From Chimaeribacter californicus (lineage in GTDB: Bacteria; Pseudomonadota; Gammaproteobacteria; Enterobacterales; Enterobacteriaceae): DNA of 64,000 bases. The notes beneath the pieces are model-generated. The model did no database searches, had not been told where the DNA came from, and saw nothing but the letters and a program-made list of their open reading frames with translations. The stretch is taken from NCBI RefSeq assembly GCF_002858675.1, contig NZ_PJZF01000005.1, positions 62,001-126,000 on the forward strand. Direction: 5' to 3'. A program made the position numbers and the translations under genes. Positions 38,646 to 49,157 of the stretch are shown one piece after another (position 1 is the first letter of the stretch; every line of letters starts with the position of its first letter).

Positions 38646-39185
38646 TCAAAAACCGTTTTCTTTTCTTTCAACCGCCCGTTCAATCCGCACCAGTGCCTGG
38701 CGGCAACGCTGCAGCCGGCCTTCAAGCGCCGCCAGTTCCTGCTGGATTTTTCGCTGCTGAGCCAGGGACTCCTGCCGGCCGAGCAGGCTTTCGCGATCGC
38801 GGATCATGGCGATGAGCCGGCGTTCAAAATCCTGATGCTGGGCCAGCCGGTGGTAAATATCCTCTTTACTCTCAGCCTGCGGGCGTGACACAGCCTTGCG
38901 CAGCGCCAGAGTTGCCAGCTCACGCTGCAACGCGCCGATCTGCGTCACCAGCCGGTCAGCCACAAAGGCCACCTGTGCCATGCGCTGCTCAGCCACCACC
39001 GCTTTCAGCTGTGCCAGGTTTTGCCGCACTTCAGCCAGATAGTCGCGCAGCCGCGTGCCATGGGTATGAAACAACCCGGCATCAAAACGCGCCTGTTGTG
39101 CCGGCACATGGCCGACAGGCTCAATTTCAACGGCCAGCGCATTAATCTGCTGTTCCAGCGTCTGTAAAACTTTTTGCGTTGTCAC
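38646..39185 (-). CDS. priC: Primosomal replication protein N'' (PriC)
   Basis: Replication-restart factor that loads DnaB at stalled forks with gaps, via SSB contact. 179 residues (E. coli 175). It starts with GTG at 39185 behind GGAGAGAAAAT. Helical protein with the conserved LEQQINALAVEIEPVGHVPA, QARFDAGLFHTHGTRLRDYL, and basic C-terminal helices (YHRLAQHQDFERRLIAMIRD, LEGRLQRCRQALVRIERAVE). Divergent from ybaN. Confidence 0.95.
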   Translation of the reverse strand: MTTQKVLQTLEQQINALAVEIEPVGHVPAQQARFDAGLFHTHGTRLRDYLAEVRQNLAQLKAVVAEQRMAQVAFVADRLVTQIGALQRELATLALRKAVSRPQAESKEDIYHRLAQHQDFERRLIAMIRDRESLLGRQESLAQQRKIQQELAALEGRLQRCRQALVRIERAVERKENGF

Positions 39186-39346
39186 ATTTTCTCTCCGGTG
39201 GGGCTTCCCGGTAGCTTGCCGCTGAAACGCCGGGCTGACAAGCCGGTTTCATTGTGCCAGGCCGGGATTGAACGTTACTATAACCGTTTGCCGGGGCAGG
39301 GGCCGCTTGTCAGGCAGCAACCGGCCAGAGAAAGGAGCAGGGAAGA

Positions 39347-39727
39347 ATGAAAAGAGACGTGTGGCGCTGGGCACTGATTATAACCGGGTGGCTGGCGGTG
39401 GTGCTGGGCGCCCTGGGTGCCGTACTGCCGCTGCTGCCGACCACCCCGTTTCTGCTGCTGGCTGCCTGGTGTTTTTCCCGATCCTCACCGCGTTTCCATC
39501 ATTGGCTGCTCTACCGCTCGTGGTTTGGCAGTTATCTGCGCCACTGGCAGGCACACCGGGCATTACCGCCCAATACCAAGTGGAAAGCGATGGCCTTTAC
39601 GGCACTCTCTATCAGCATCTCGCTCTTTTTTATCAGGATTTTATGGGTGCGTGTGCTGCTGGCTATGCTGATGCTGGTGTTGCTCGCGATAATATGGCGC
39701 CTGCCGGTGGTTGATCAAAAGCAATAA
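39347..39727 (+). CDS. ybaN: DUF454 inner-membrane protein YbaN
   Basis: Small membrane protein of unknown function. 126 residues (E. coli 125) behind AAAGGAGCAGGGAAGA. Family signature: GALGAVLPLLPTTPFLLLAA, then CFSRSSPRFHHWLLYRSWFG and LPPNTKWKAMAFTALSISIS. Three to four transmembrane helices. It lies between divergent priC and downstream apt, as in E. coli. Confidence 0.94.
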   Translation: MKRDVWRWALIITGWLAVVLGALGAVLPLLPTTPFLLLAAWCFSRSSPRFHHWLLYRSWFGSYLRHWQAHRALPPNTKWKAMAFTALSISISLFFIRILWVRVLLAMLMLVLLAIIWRLPVVDQKQ

Positions 39728-39925
39728 AATACGCATTGCACAGCGGGCTTCGGTTGCATTTTCACTGGAGTTTGCATAAATTTGGGCGTTTTCGTGCGTG
39801 GGTCATCTCCTCTTTCCCTTTATCGTCCTTCTCCTTAAGGCATTTGCACGTCACGTTGGTGACGGGGCAGGGATATCAGGCGGCCTGCGTTTAAGTCAGA
39901 ACACCCGCTTTTTCAGGCACACATT

Positions 39926-40477
39926 ATGATCGCTACTGCACAGCAGCTTCAGTTAATTAAAGACAGTATCAAGACCATCCCCGACTACCCGAAGCCGGGC
40001 ATACTGTTCCGTGACGTCACCAGCCTGCTGGAAGATCCGAAAGCCTATGCCGCCAGTATTGAAATGCTGGCCGCGCGCTACCGCGATACCGGCGTCACCA
40101 AAGTGGTTGGGACTGAAGCCCGTGGTTTCCTGTTTGGTGCACCGGTTGCCCTGGTGCTGGGCGTCGGTTTTGTGCCGGTGCGCAAGCCCGGTAAACTGCC
40201 GCGTGCGACCCTCAGCGAAAGCTATGAGCTGGAATACGGCACCGACAAACTTGAAATCCATACCGATGCCATCCAGCCGGGTGACAAAGTGCTGGTGATC
40301 GATGACCTGCTGGCCACCGGCGGCACCATTGAAGCCACCGTGAAGCTGATCCGCGCCCTGGGCGGCGACGTCACCGACGCAGCCTTCATCATCGATCTGC
40401 CGGAGTTGGGCGGCGAACAGCGCCTGACCCGCCAGGGCATCAACTGCTTCAGCCTGGTCTCTTTCGGCGGCCACTAA
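39926..40477 (+). CDS. apt: Adenine phosphoribosyltransferase
   Basis: Purine salvage: adenine plus PRPP gives AMP. 183 residues, E. coli length. Features: [21 protein letters not shown] (N-terminal hood), [40 protein letters not shown] (flexible catalytic loop), and the PRPP-binding motif [18 protein letters not shown]. About 200 bp of upstream sequence without ORF carries its promoter. A hairpin AGCCTCGCC/GGCGAGGCT (40489-40511) follows the stop; dnaX starts 77 bp after apt. Confidence 0.97.
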   Translation: MIATAQQLQLIKDSIKTIPDYPKPGILFRDVTSLLEDPKAYAASIEMLAARYRDTGVTKVVGTEARGFLFGAPVALVLGVGFVPVRKPGKLPRATLSESYELEYGTDKLEIHTDAIQPGDKVLVIDDLLATGGTIEATVKLIRALGGDVTDAAFIIDLPELGGEQRLTRQGINCFSLVSFGGH

Positions 40478-40488
40478 CCGAAGCATTC

Positions 40489-40511
40489 AGCCTCGCCGCT
40501 CTGGCGAGGCT
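40489..40511 (+). terminator. Hairpin between apt and dnaX
   Basis: AGCCTCGCC, loop GCTCT, GGCGAGGCT; followed by GTGTT only, so probably a partial terminator that lets some transcription enter dnaX. Confidence 0.5.
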
Positions 40512-40554
40512 GTGTTAGCATTACCCTCCAGATTTCCCAACTTCTCCGGTATTA

Positions 40555-42600
40555 ATGAGCTATCAGGTTCTTGCCCGTAAGTGGCGCCCGCAAACCTTCG
40601 CTGATGTTGTCGGCCAGGAACATGTCCTGACCGCGCTGGCCAATGGCCTGTCGCTGGGGCGGATTCATCATGCCTACCTGTTTTCCGGTACGCGCGGCGT
40701 GGGGAAAACCACCATCGCCCGCCTGCTGGCAAAAGGGCTGAACTGCGAAACCGGGATCACCGCCACCCCGTGCGGCAAGTGCGACAACTGCCGGGAAATT
40801 GAGCAGGGGCGCTTTGTCGATCTGATCGAGATTGACGCCGCCTCGCGCACCAAGGTCGAAGACACGCGCGAACTGCTGGACAACGTCCAGTACGCCCCGG
40901 CCCGTGGCCGCTTCAAGGTCTACCTGATCGATGAAGTGCACATGCTGTCACGCCACAGTTTCAACGCCCTGCTGAAAACGCTGGAAGAGCCGCCGGCACA
41001 TGTGAAATTCCTGCTGGCAACGACCGATCCACAGAAATTACCGGTGACGATTTTGTCACGCTGCCTGCAATTCCACTTGAAAGCGCTGGAGCCGGAGCAG
41101 ATCCGTCAACAGCTGGAGACGGTGCTGCAGGCGGAGCAGATTGCGGCGGAGCCGCGCGCGCTGCAACTGCTGGCCCGCGCGGCGGACGGCAGTATGCGCG
41201 ATGCGCTGAGCCTGGCCGATCAGGCCATTGCCATGGGGCAGGGGCAGGTCGGCACGGACACCGTCAGCCAGATGCTCGGCACATTAGATGATGAACAGCC
41301 GCTGGCGATCATCGAGGCGCTGGTCAGCGCCGACGGCGAGCGGGTGATGGCCCAGGTGGAACAGGCTGCGTCACGTGGCGTGGATTGGGAAGCGCTGCTG
41401 GTGGAAACCCTGACGCTGCTGCATCGAATCGCGATGCTGCAACTGCTGCCGGGTGCACTGGACGATCACTACGCGGTGGTGGAACAGCGCCTGCGCGAAC
41501 TGGCGCGGGCAGTGCCGCCAACCGATATCCAGCTCTATTACCAGACGTTGCTGATCGGGCGGAAAGAACTGGCGTTCGCCCCCGATCGCCGCATGGGCGT
41601 GGAGATGACGCTGTTGCGCGCACTGGCGTTTCACCCGAAGGCCGTGATTGCTGAGCCGGTGATGCCGGCACAGCCTGCGGTGCCGCAGGCGCAACCGCAG
41701 CCTCAGAGACCGGCGGCCTATGTTCCGCCGGCCTATGTGCCGCCTGCGCCTCAGCCACCTGCCGAGCCGCCGGTACGGCCACCGGCTCCGGCCATGCCGC
41801 AGGCACCGGCTCCGGCCATGCCCCAGCCAGCCCCGCCACCGGTACAGGCCCCGGCAGAACCGGCTACCGTGGCGTCCGGCATTTCTGATACGGCTAAACT
41901 GTTGCAGGCACGCACCCAGCTATTGCGGCAGCAGGGGAATCACAGCCCAAAAAAAGCTGAGCCGGCGGCGCCTGGTGCGCGGCCGGCCACCTCAGCGCTG
42001 GAGCGGCTGGCTTCAGTGACCGAACGCACCCAGCAGCGGCTGGCCTCACGGCCCGCCGTACCGGAAACACCGGCTAAACCGGAAGCCTACCGCTGGAAAG
42101 CGCAGGCGCAGCCGGAAGCCGCAGAGGCGCAGCCGCTGGCAACGCCCAAAGCGCTGCGTTCGGCGCTGGAACATGAGAAAACCCCGGAATTGTCAGCTAA
42201 GCTGGCAGAAGAGGCACTGGAGCGTGACGACTGGGCAGCCTATGTGCACCAGTTGCCGTTGCCGAAGCTGGTGCAGCAACTGGCACTGAATGCCTTCCGT
42301 GAAGTGGTGGGGCCGTCAGAACTGCGGCTGCACCTGCGCCCGGCGCAGCGCCACCTTAATTCACCGTCAGCACAAAAGGCGCTGGCCGAGGCGATTTCCG
42401 CCTGCGAAGGGCATCCGGTTGAATTGACAGTGATTGAAGACGATAATCCGGCGGTGCGAACGCCGCTGGAGTGGCGTCAGGCAATTTATGAAGAAAAACT
42501 GGCGCAGGCGCGTCAGTCGATTATCGCGGATAATAATATCCAGACCCTGCGCCGCTTCTTCGACGCGGATCTGGATGAAGACAGTATTCGCCCCCTTTAA
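40555..42600 (+). CDS. dnaX: DNA polymerase III subunits tau and gamma
   Basis: Clamp-loader ATPase; full-length tau also couples the polymerases to DnaB. 681 residues (E. coli 643); the extra length is in a Pro/Ala/Gln-rich linker (about 375-440). Walker [10 protein letters not shown] (about 44-52), zinc cysteines NCETG...CGKCDNC, Walker [11 protein letters not shown], sensor [19 protein letters not shown]. An A7 slippery run with a downstream stem-loop (41933-41987) should give the short gamma form by -1 frameshift: predicted gamma 468 residues, against 431 in E. coli. It is followed by ybaB and recR on the same strand. Confidence 0.97.
   Translation: MSYQVLARKWRPQTFADVVGQEHVLTALANGLSLGRIHHAYLFSGTRGVGKTTIARLLAKGLNCETGITATPCGKCDNCREIEQGRFVDLIEIDAASRTKVEDTRELLDNVQYAPARGRFKVYLIDEVHMLSRHSFNALLKTLEEPPAHVKFLLATTDPQKLPVTILSRCLQFHLKALEPEQIRQQLETVLQAEQIAAEPRALQLLARAADGSMRDALSLADQAIAMGQGQVGTDTVSQMLGTLDDEQPLAIIEALVSADGERVMAQVEQAASRGVDWEALLVETLTLLHRIAMLQLLPGALDDHYAVVEQRLRELARAVPPTDIQLYYQTLLIGRKELAFAPDRRMGVEMTLLRALAFHPKAVIAEPVMPAQPAVPQAQPQPQRPAAYVPPAYVPPAPQPPAEPPVRPPAPAMPQAPAPAMPQPAPPPVQAPAEPATVASGISDTAKLLQARTQLLRQQGNHSPKKAEPAAPGARPATSALERLASVTERTQQRLASRPAVPETPAKPEAYRWKAQAQPEAAEAQPLATPKALRSALEHEKTPELSAKLAEEALERDDWAAYVHQLPLPKLVQQLALNAFREVVGPSELRLHLRPAQRHLNSPSAQKALAEAISACEGHPVELTVIEDDNPAVRTPLEWRQAIYEEKLAQARQSIIADNNIQTLRRFFDADLDEDSIRPL
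41933..41987 (+). promoter_or_regulatory. Programmed -1 frameshift signal in dnaX (gamma subunit)
   Basis: Three elements as in E. coli. An internal SD-like AGGGGA (41933-41938) lies 10 nt before the slip. The slippery run of seven A (41949-41955) is read CCA AAA AAA in frame. After a -1 slip the next codons are AGC TGA, with the stop at 41958-41960. A stem-loop starts 5 nt later: GCCGGC (41961-41966) with GCCGGC (41982-41987), and inner GCGC (41968-41971) with GCGC (41977-41980), loop CTGGT. Confidence 0.88.
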
Positions 42601-42650
42601 CTGCCGCGGTGCATGTTGCACAACGCGGCCCAGCGCAAAGAGAGATGACT

Positions 42651-42980
42651 ATGTTTGGTAAAGGCGGTCTGGGTAACTTGATGAAACAAGCCCAGCAGAT
42701 GCAAGAAAAAATGCAGCAGATGCAGGAAGAAGTCGCCAAGATGGAAGTAACCGGCGAGTCCGGCGCTGGCCTGGTTAAAGTCACCATCAACGGCGCACAC
42801 AACTGCCGTCGTATCGAGATCGATCCGAGCCTGATGGAAGATGACAAAGACATGCTGGAAGATCTGGTGGCGGCGGCCTTCAACGATGCGGCCCGCCGTA
42901 TTGACGAAGCGTCGAAAGAGAAAATGTCCTCGGTTTCCAGCGGCATGCAACTGCCGCCGGGCTTCAAGATGCCGTTCTGA
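42651..42980 (+). CDS. ybaB: Nucleoid-associated protein YbaB/EbfC
   Basis: Small dimeric DNA-binding protein of the YbaB/EbfC family. ATG 42651 ([20 protein letters not shown]) gives 109 residues, the E. coli length. An N-terminal Met/Gln-rich coiled coil is followed by a beta core [20 protein letters not shown] and the tail [14 protein letters not shown]. It lies between dnaX and recR; its TGA overlaps the recR ATG by one base (TGATG), so the two are translationally coupled. Confidence 0.97.
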   Translation: MFGKGGLGNLMKQAQQMQEKMQQMQEEVAKMEVTGESGAGLVKVTINGAHNCRRIEIDPSLMEDDKDMLEDLVAAAFNDAARRIDEASKEKMSSVSSGMQLPPGFKMPF

Positions 42981-43585
42981 TGCAGACCAGCCCGCTTCTC
43001 GAAACCCTGATGGAGGCGCTGCGCTGCCTGCCGGGCGTTGGCCCGAAGTCGGCCCAGCGCATGGCGTTCCAGCTGTTGCAGCGCGATCGCAGCGGCGGGA
43101 TGCGCCTGGCACAGGCGTTGACGCGTGCCATGTCGGAAATCGGCCACTGTGCCGATTGCCGCACCTTTACCGAGCAGGAAATCTGCACCATCTGCGCGAA
43201 CCCGCGTCGCCGTCAGAATGGTCAGATCTGCGTGGTGGAAAGCCCGGCGGACATCCATGCCATTGAACAGACCGGGCAGTTCTCCGGCCGTTACTTTGTG
43301 CTGATGGGCCACCTCTCGCCACTGGACGGCATCGGGCCGGATGACATCGGCCTGGATCGCCTGGAGGAGCGTATGGCCTCCGAGACGATCCAGGAGCTGA
43401 TTCTGGCCACCAACCCCACGGTGGAAGGGGAGGCGACCGCCAACTACATCGGCGCAATGTGCGGGCAGTATGGCGTTGCCGCCAGCCGCATCGCTCATGG
43501 CGTACCGGTCGGCGGTGAACTGGAGATGGTAGACGGCACCACGCTGTCACACTCTCTGGCGGGCAGGCACCCGATCAAGTTCTGA
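42980..43585 (+). CDS. recR: Recombination mediator RecR
   Basis: With RecO and RecF loads RecA on SSB-covered gaps. 201 residues, identical length to E. coli. HhH region [20 protein letters not shown], the four-Cys zinc site [19 protein letters not shown], and the Toprim domain with [19 protein letters not shown] and [16 protein letters not shown]. The last residues are [10 protein letters not shown]. It overlaps ybaB by one base; a terminator follows at 43590-43614. Confidence 0.98.
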   Translation: MQTSPLLETLMEALRCLPGVGPKSAQRMAFQLLQRDRSGGMRLAQALTRAMSEIGHCADCRTFTEQEICTICANPRRRQNGQICVVESPADIHAIEQTGQFSGRYFVLMGHLSPLDGIGPDDIGLDRLEERMASETIQELILATNPTVEGEATANYIGAMCGQYGVAASRIAHGVPVGGELEMVDGTTLSHSLAGRHPIKF

Positions 43586-43589
43586 TCCA

Positions 43590-43622
43590 AAAGGCGCGGG
43601 CACTCCGCGCCTTTGTTCGTTT
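43590..43622 (+). terminator. recR rho-independent terminator
   Basis: AAAGGCGCG (43590-43598) with CGCGCCTTT (43606-43614), loop GGCACTC, then TGTTCGTTTT. Confidence 0.78.
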
Positions 43623-43659
43623 TAACTGCGCATTTTCACACCACTCGTGCATTTTCCCG

Positions 43660-43689
43660 GTTGAATTTCCCCTGTGCTATCCCCATCTC
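43660..43689 (+). promoter_or_regulatory. Heat-shock (sigma-32) promoter of htpG
   Basis: GTTGAAT (43660-43666), 14-bp spacer, CCCCATCTC (43681-43689), about 67 bp before htpG. The same layout is seen before lon in this window. Confidence 0.85.
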
Positions 43690-43755
43690 CTCACCATTGT
43701 CGGGTTCATCCCGCCGCATTCAGCCCAAACACTGTTTTTAGGATTGAGGTAGAAC

Positions 43756-45642
43756 ATGAGTATGAAAGGTCAAGAAACCCGCGGGTTCCAGTCTGAAGTT
43801 AAGCAACTGCTTCACCTGATGATCCACTCGCTCTATTCGAATAAGGAAATTTTCCTGCGTGAGCTGATCTCCAACGCGTCAGATGCCGCCGACAAACTGC
43901 GCTTCCGCGCGCTGTCCGCCCCTGATCTGTACGAGGGCGACGGCGAACTGCGTGTGCGCCTCTCCAGCGACAAAGAGAAGCGCACGCTGACCCTCAGCGA
44001 CAACGGTATCGGTATGCGCCGCGACGAGGTGATTGATAACCTCGGCACCATCGCCAAATCCGGCACCAAATCGTTCCTGGAATCCCTGGGGTCTGACCAG
44101 GCCAAAGACAGCCAGCTGATCGGCCAGTTCGGCGTCGGCTTCTACTCGGCGTTCATCGTGGCGGACAAAGTTACGGTACGCACCCGCGCGGCCGGTGCCT
44201 CAGCGGACGAAGGCGTGTTCTGGGAGTCCGCCGGGGAAGGTGATTACACCATCGCCGACATCACTAAAGCGGAGCGCGGCACCGAAATCACCCTGCACCT
44301 GCGCGAAGGGGAAGATGAGTTCCTCGACGACTGGCGCCTGCGTTCGATTATCGGCAAATATTCCGATCACATCGCGCTGCCGGTGGAGATCCTGAGCCGC
44401 ACCGAAGGGGAAGGCGACGAAGGCAGCACCGAAAGCTGGGAGAAGATCAACAAGGCGCAGGCCCTGTGGACCCGCAGCAAATCCGACGTCACCGAAGATG
44501 AATACAAGGCGTTCTACAAGCACATCGCCCATGACTTCACCGACCCGCTGACCTGGAGCCACAACCGCGTTGAGGGCAAACAGGAGTACACCAGCCTGCT
44601 CTACATCCCGGCCCAGGCGCCGTGGGACATGTGGAACCGCGATCACAAACACGGCCTGAAACTCTATGTGCAGCGCGTCTTCATCATGGACGACGCCGAG
44701 CAGTTTATGCCGAACTACCTGCGTTTCGTGCGCGGCCTGATCGACTCCAACGACCTGCCGCTGAACGTTTCGCGTGAAATCCTGCAAGACAGCCGCATCA
44801 CCCAGAACCTGCGCGGCGCGCTGACCAAGCGTGTATTGCAGATGCTGGAGAAACTGGCGAAAGATGACGCCGAGGCTTACCAGACATTCTGGCAGCAATT
44901 TGGCCTGGTGCTGAAAGAGGGCCCGGCAGAAGACAGCGCCAATAAAGAGAGCATCGCCAAACTGCTGCGCTTCGCCACCACCCAGAGCGACAGCGCCGCC
45001 CAGACGGTCTCGCTGGAGGAGTACGTCAGCCGCATGGTGGAAGGGCAGGAGAAGATCTACTACATCACCGCCGACAGCTACGCCGCCGCGAAGAGCAGCC
45101 CGCATCTGGAGCTGTTCCGCAAAAAAGGCATCGAAGTGCTGCTGCTCTCCGATCGCATTGACGAGTGGATGATGAGCTACCTGACCGAGTTTGACGGCAA
45201 GCCGCTGCAATCCGTCAGCAAAGCCGATGAGGCGCTGGACAAGCTGGCAGACGAAGAGAATGAACAGCAGAAAGAGGCCGAGAAGGCGCTGGAGCCGTTT
45301 GTGGATCGCGTCAAGACCCTGCTGGGTGACCGCGTGAAAGAGGTGCGCCTGACCCATCGCCTCACTGATACCCCGGCGATTGTCACCACCGGCGCAGATG
45401 AGATGACCACCCAGATGGCGAAACTGTTCGCCGCTGCCGGCCAGCAAGCCCCGGAAGTGAAATACATTTTCGAGCTGAACCCGGATCACTCCCTGGTCAA
45501 ACGCGCATCCGCCGTGAGCGAAGACGAACATTTTGCCGAGTGGGTCGAGCTGCTGCTTGATCAGGCACTGCTGGCAGAACGCGGCACCCTGGAAGACCCG
45601 AACCAGTTTATCCGCCGCATGAACCAGCTGCTGCTGGCCTGA
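43756..45642 (+). CDS. htpG: Molecular chaperone HtpG (bacterial Hsp90)
   Basis: Dimeric ATP-dependent chaperone. 628 residues (E. coli 624). GHKL ATPase motifs: [50 protein letters not shown]. Middle-domain catalytic Arg lies in [13 protein letters not shown]. Two candidate starts, ATG 43756 and ATG 43762; the second gives the E. coli N-terminus [12 protein letters not shown], while GAGGT at 43746-43750 suits either. Its sigma-32 promoter is visible upstream and a terminator downstream, making it monocistronic. Confidence 0.98.
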   Translation: MSMKGQETRGFQSEVKQLLHLMIHSLYSNKEIFLRELISNASDAADKLRFRALSAPDLYEGDGELRVRLSSDKEKRTLTLSDNGIGMRRDEVIDNLGTIAKSGTKSFLESLGSDQAKDSQLIGQFGVGFYSAFIVADKVTVRTRAAGASADEGVFWESAGEGDYTIADITKAERGTEITLHLREGEDEFLDDWRLRSIIGKYSDHIALPVEILSRTEGEGDEGSTESWEKINKAQALWTRSKSDVTEDEYKAFYKHIAHDFTDPLTWSHNRVEGKQEYTSLLYIPAQAPWDMWNRDHKHGLKLYVQRVFIMDDAEQFMPNYLRFVRGLIDSNDLPLNVSREILQDSRITQNLRGALTKRVLQMLEKLAKDDAEAYQTFWQQFGLVLKEGPAEDSANKESIAKLLRFATTQSDSAAQTVSLEEYVSRMVEGQEKIYYITADSYAAAKSSPHLELFRKKGIEVLLLSDRIDEWMMSYLTEFDGKPLQSVSKADEALDKLADEENEQQKEAEKALEPFVDRVKTLLGDRVKEVRLTHRLTDTPAIVTTGADEMTTQMAKLFAAAGQQAPEVKYIFELNPDHSLVKRASAVSEDEHFAEWVELLLDQALLAERGTLEDPNQFIRRMNQLLLA

Positions 45643-45661
45643 TTGCCGGGATAACCCTGAC

Positions 45662-45694
45662 AGCCTGTATTGCCGGTGCAATACAGGCTTTTTT
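45662..45694 (+). terminator. htpG rho-independent terminator
   Basis: AGCCTGTATTG (45662-45672), loop CCGGTG, CAATACAGGCT (45679-45689), T-run. Confidence 0.9.
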
Positions 45695-45804
45695 ATGGAC
45701 GAAACGGCCACAATATTGGCTGGGCAAAAGTCTGCTATTGCCGCCGCTTCCTTGAGCCGCCGGGCCTGCAATGGTATGGTTGAGCGTTTTCGACATTTTT
45801 ATAA

Positions 45805-46476
<672 letters not shown>

Positions 46477-46493
46477 GTATGCTGCCGCTGACC

Positions 46494-46521
46494 ATGCCGG
46501 GCCTCTGCCCGGCATTTTTTT
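46494..46521 (+). terminator. adk rho-independent terminator
   Basis: ATGCCGGGC, loop CTCT, GCCCGGCAT, then six T. Confidence 0.9.
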
Positions 46522-46676
46522 ATCCCTTATTCTCCCTGCCGGTATGCGTAGCCAGCGCCTGTTGCTGCTATCGGTGCCGGGACGACCCATTTTGGTTACA
46601 ATACTCAGCAAATTTTTAACCAGTTACCCTGAGGCCATAGCTGCATCACGGGGCGGTTTTACAGAAGGAAAGGCTC

Positions 46677-47639
46677 ATGGGGCAAGAAAAGTTAGGGGTT
46701 CTGATGGTGAACCTCGGTACGCCTGAGGCACCGACGCCGCAGGCGGTCAAACGTTATCTGGCAGAATTCCTCGGTGACCGCCGGGTGGTGGATACCGCGC
46801 GCTGGTTGTGGTGGCCAATCCTCAACGGCGCGATCCTGCCGTTCCGCTCACCGCGCGTGGCCAAACTCTACCAGTCCGTCTGGATGGAAGAGGGCTCGCC
46901 GCTGATGGTCTTCAGCCGCCGCCAGGAAAAAGCGCTGGCGGCCCGCCTGCCGGGCGTGCCGGTAGAGCTGGGCATGAGCTACGGCAAGCCCAGCCTGCCG
47001 GAGGCGATTGAGAAGCTGCTGGCGCAGGGCGTGACCCGGCTGGTGCTGCTGCCGCTCTACCCGCAATACTCCTGTTCCACCAGTGCCGCCGTGTTTGACG
47101 CGGTGGCCCGCCACCTGACCCAGTACCGTCGCCTGCCGTCGCTGCACTTTATCCGTGACTATGCCGAACACCCGCAATATATTGCGGCCTTGAAAGAGAC
47201 GGTTGAGCGCTCATTCGCCCGGCACGGTATGCCGGACCGGCTGCTGCTGTCGTTCCACGGCATCCCGCAGCGTTACGCCGATCAGGGCGACGACTACCGC
47301 ACGCGCTGTGAAGACACCGCCCGCGCGCTGTTTGCCGCGCTGGATCTGCCGCCGGGCGTCGGCATGATGACCTTCCAGTCCCGCTTCGGCCGTGAGCCGT
47401 GGCTGACCCCGTACACCGACGAAACCATGAAAGGGTTACCGGCGCAGGGCGTGAAGCATGTGCAGCTGATCTGCCCCGGTTTTGCCGCGGACTGCCTGGA
47501 GACGCTAGAAGAGATCAAAGAGCAGAACCGTGAAATCTTTATGGAAGCGGGCGGTGAGAAGTTTGAATACATCGACTGCCTGAATGATGAACCGGCCCAT
47601 ATTGATCTGTTCGAACAACTGATTAAACAGCACGCCTGA
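46677..47639 (+). CDS. hemH: Ferrochelatase
   Basis: Inserts Fe2+ into protoporphyrin IX, the last step of haem synthesis, at the inner membrane. 320 residues, E. coli length. [52 protein letters not shown], the catalytic His in [18 protein letters not shown] and [15 protein letters not shown] with the metal-site Glu. Upstream AGAAGGAAAGGCTC is the ribosome site. A 9-bp hairpin TCCGGCCAC/GTGGCCGGA follows the stop without a T-run. E. coli has aes next; here gsk follows directly. Confidence 0.97.
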   Translation: MGQEKLGVLMVNLGTPEAPTPQAVKRYLAEFLGDRRVVDTARWLWWPILNGAILPFRSPRVAKLYQSVWMEEGSPLMVFSRRQEKALAARLPGVPVELGMSYGKPSLPEAIEKLLAQGVTRLVLLPLYPQYSCSTSAAVFDAVARHLTQYRRLPSLHFIRDYAEHPQYIAALKETVERSFARHGMPDRLLLSFHGIPQRYADQGDDYRTRCEDTARALFAALDLPPGVGMMTFQSRFGREPWLTPYTDETMKGLPAQGVKHVQLICPGFAADCLETLEEIKEQNREIFMEAGGEKFEYIDCLNDEPAHIDLFEQLIKQHA

Positions 47640-47778
47640 GCATGACCCTTTTCCGGCCACCGTGCAGTGGCCGGAGACAAAACCCCGGTTTCAGGCGGCG
47701 CGGCGTCACGCAGGCAGTTTTTCAGCGTGAAAGTTGTGCTACTATCGCCCGCCTGTTTCCCAAGCTGTGCCAATCCCG

Positions 47779-49083
47779 ATGAAATTCCCAGGCAAACGTA
47801 AATCCAAACACTATTTTCCCGTCAATGCGCGTGACCCGCTGCTGCAACCAGCGCAGGCCGAGAGCGAAACTGCCCGTTCCTACGTGGTGGGCATCGATCA
47901 GACGCTGGTGGACATTGAAGCCAAAGTGGATGATGACTTTATCCAGCGCTATGGCCTGAGCGTCGGCCACTCGCTGGTGATTGAGGATGATGTCGCGGAT
48001 GCGATGTATCAGGAGCTGATGAGCAGCAACCTGATCACCCACCAGTTTGCCGGCGGTACCATCGGCAATACCCTGCATAACTACTCGGTGCTGGCGGATG
48101 ACCGCTCAGTGCTGCTGGGCGTGATGTGCAACAACGTGCAGATCGGCGGCTACGCCTACCGTTACCTCTGCAATACCTCCAGCCGTACCGATCTCAACTA
48201 TCTGCAGGGCGTGGATGGCGCGATTGGCCGCTGCTTCACGCTGATTGGTGAGCACGGCGAGCGCACTTTTGCCATCAGCCCGGGCCAGATGAACCAGCTG
48301 AAGCCGGAGAGCATCCCGGAAGCGGTGATCGCCGGTGCCTCGGCGCTGGTGCTGACCGCCTATCTGGTGCGCTGCAAACCGGGCGAGCCGATGCCGGAAG
48401 CCACCATGCAGGCCATCGCCTATGCCAAAAAGCATGAGGTGCCGGTGGTGCTGACGCTCGGCACCAAATATGTGATTGCGGACAACCCGGAAGGGTGGCG
48501 CGAATTCCTGCGTGACCACGTCTCAATTCTGGCGATGAACGAAGAAGAAGCCGAAGCGCTGACCGGCCTGAGCGATCCGTTGCTGGCCTCCGATATGGCC
48601 CTGGAGTGGGTGGATCTGGTGCTCTGCACCGCCGGGCCGAACGGCCTCTATATGGCGGGCTACACCGAAGAGTCCAGCCGCCGCCAGACCCAGCACCCGC
48701 TGCTGCCGGGGGCAATCGCCGAATTCAACCTGTATGAGTTCAGCCGGGCGATGCGCCGCCAGCACTGCGAGACGCCGTTCCGCATCTACTCTCACATCGC
48801 GCCGTACATGGGCGGGCCGGAGAAGATCATGAACACCAACGGCGCGGGGGACGGGGCGCTCTCTGCGGTGCTGCATGACATCGCGGCCAACGGTTACCAC
48901 CGCAACAACGTGCCGAACTCCAGCAAACATGCGCGCAGTTTCCTGACCTACTCCTCGCTGGCACAGGTGTGCAAATACGCCAACCGCGTCAGCTATCAGG
49001 TGCTGAACCAGCACTCACCGCGCCTGACGCGCGGCCTGCCGGAGCGGGAAGACAGCCTGGAAGAGGCGTACTGGGAGCGGTAA
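47779..49083 (+). CDS. gsk: Inosine-guanosine kinase
   Basis: Salvage kinase phosphorylating guanosine and inosine with ATP (PfkB/ribokinase fold). ATG 47779 (MKFPGKRKSKHYFPVNARDP) gives 434 residues, exactly the E. coli length; the longer frame upstream has no family similarity. Signatures: GGTIGNTLHNYSVLADDRSV, CNTSSRTDLNYLQGVDG, LAMNEEEAEALTGLSDPLL and the PfkB C-terminal motif NTNGAGDGALSAVLHD, with the catalytic Asp. Followed by a terminator and the convergent ybaL. Confidence 0.97.
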   Translation: MKFPGKRKSKHYFPVNARDPLLQPAQAESETARSYVVGIDQTLVDIEAKVDDDFIQRYGLSVGHSLVIEDDVADAMYQELMSSNLITHQFAGGTIGNTLHNYSVLADDRSVLLGVMCNNVQIGGYAYRYLCNTSSRTDLNYLQGVDGAIGRCFTLIGEHGERTFAISPGQMNQLKPESIPEAVIAGASALVLTAYLVRCKPGEPMPEATMQAIAYAKKHEVPVVLTLGTKYVIADNPEGWREFLRDHVSILAMNEEEAEALTGLSDPLLASDMALEWVDLVLCTAGPNGLYMAGYTEESSRRQTQHPLLPGAIAEFNLYEFSRAMRRQHCETPFRIYSHIAPYMGGPEKIMNTNGAGDGALSAVLHDIAANGYHRNNVPNSSKHARSFLTYSSLAQVCKYANRVSYQVLNQHSPRLTRGLPEREDSLEEAYWER

Positions 49084-49102
49084 ACCCCGGTCAGCCATGC
49101 AG

Positions 49103-49131
49103 AAGGGCACCTGTTCAGGTGCCCTTTTTTA
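49103..49131 (+). terminator. gsk rho-independent terminator
   Basis: AAGGGCACCTG and CAGGTGCCCTT around TT, then TTTT; between convergent gsk and ybaL. Confidence 0.88.
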
Positions 49132-49157
49132 TGTGCTTTTTTCACCAGACGTTCCGG

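Noticed and set aside
44200-45771. A 523-codon open frame on the minus strand
   Set aside because: Antisense to htpG with Gln/His-rich nonsense sequence; no family traits.
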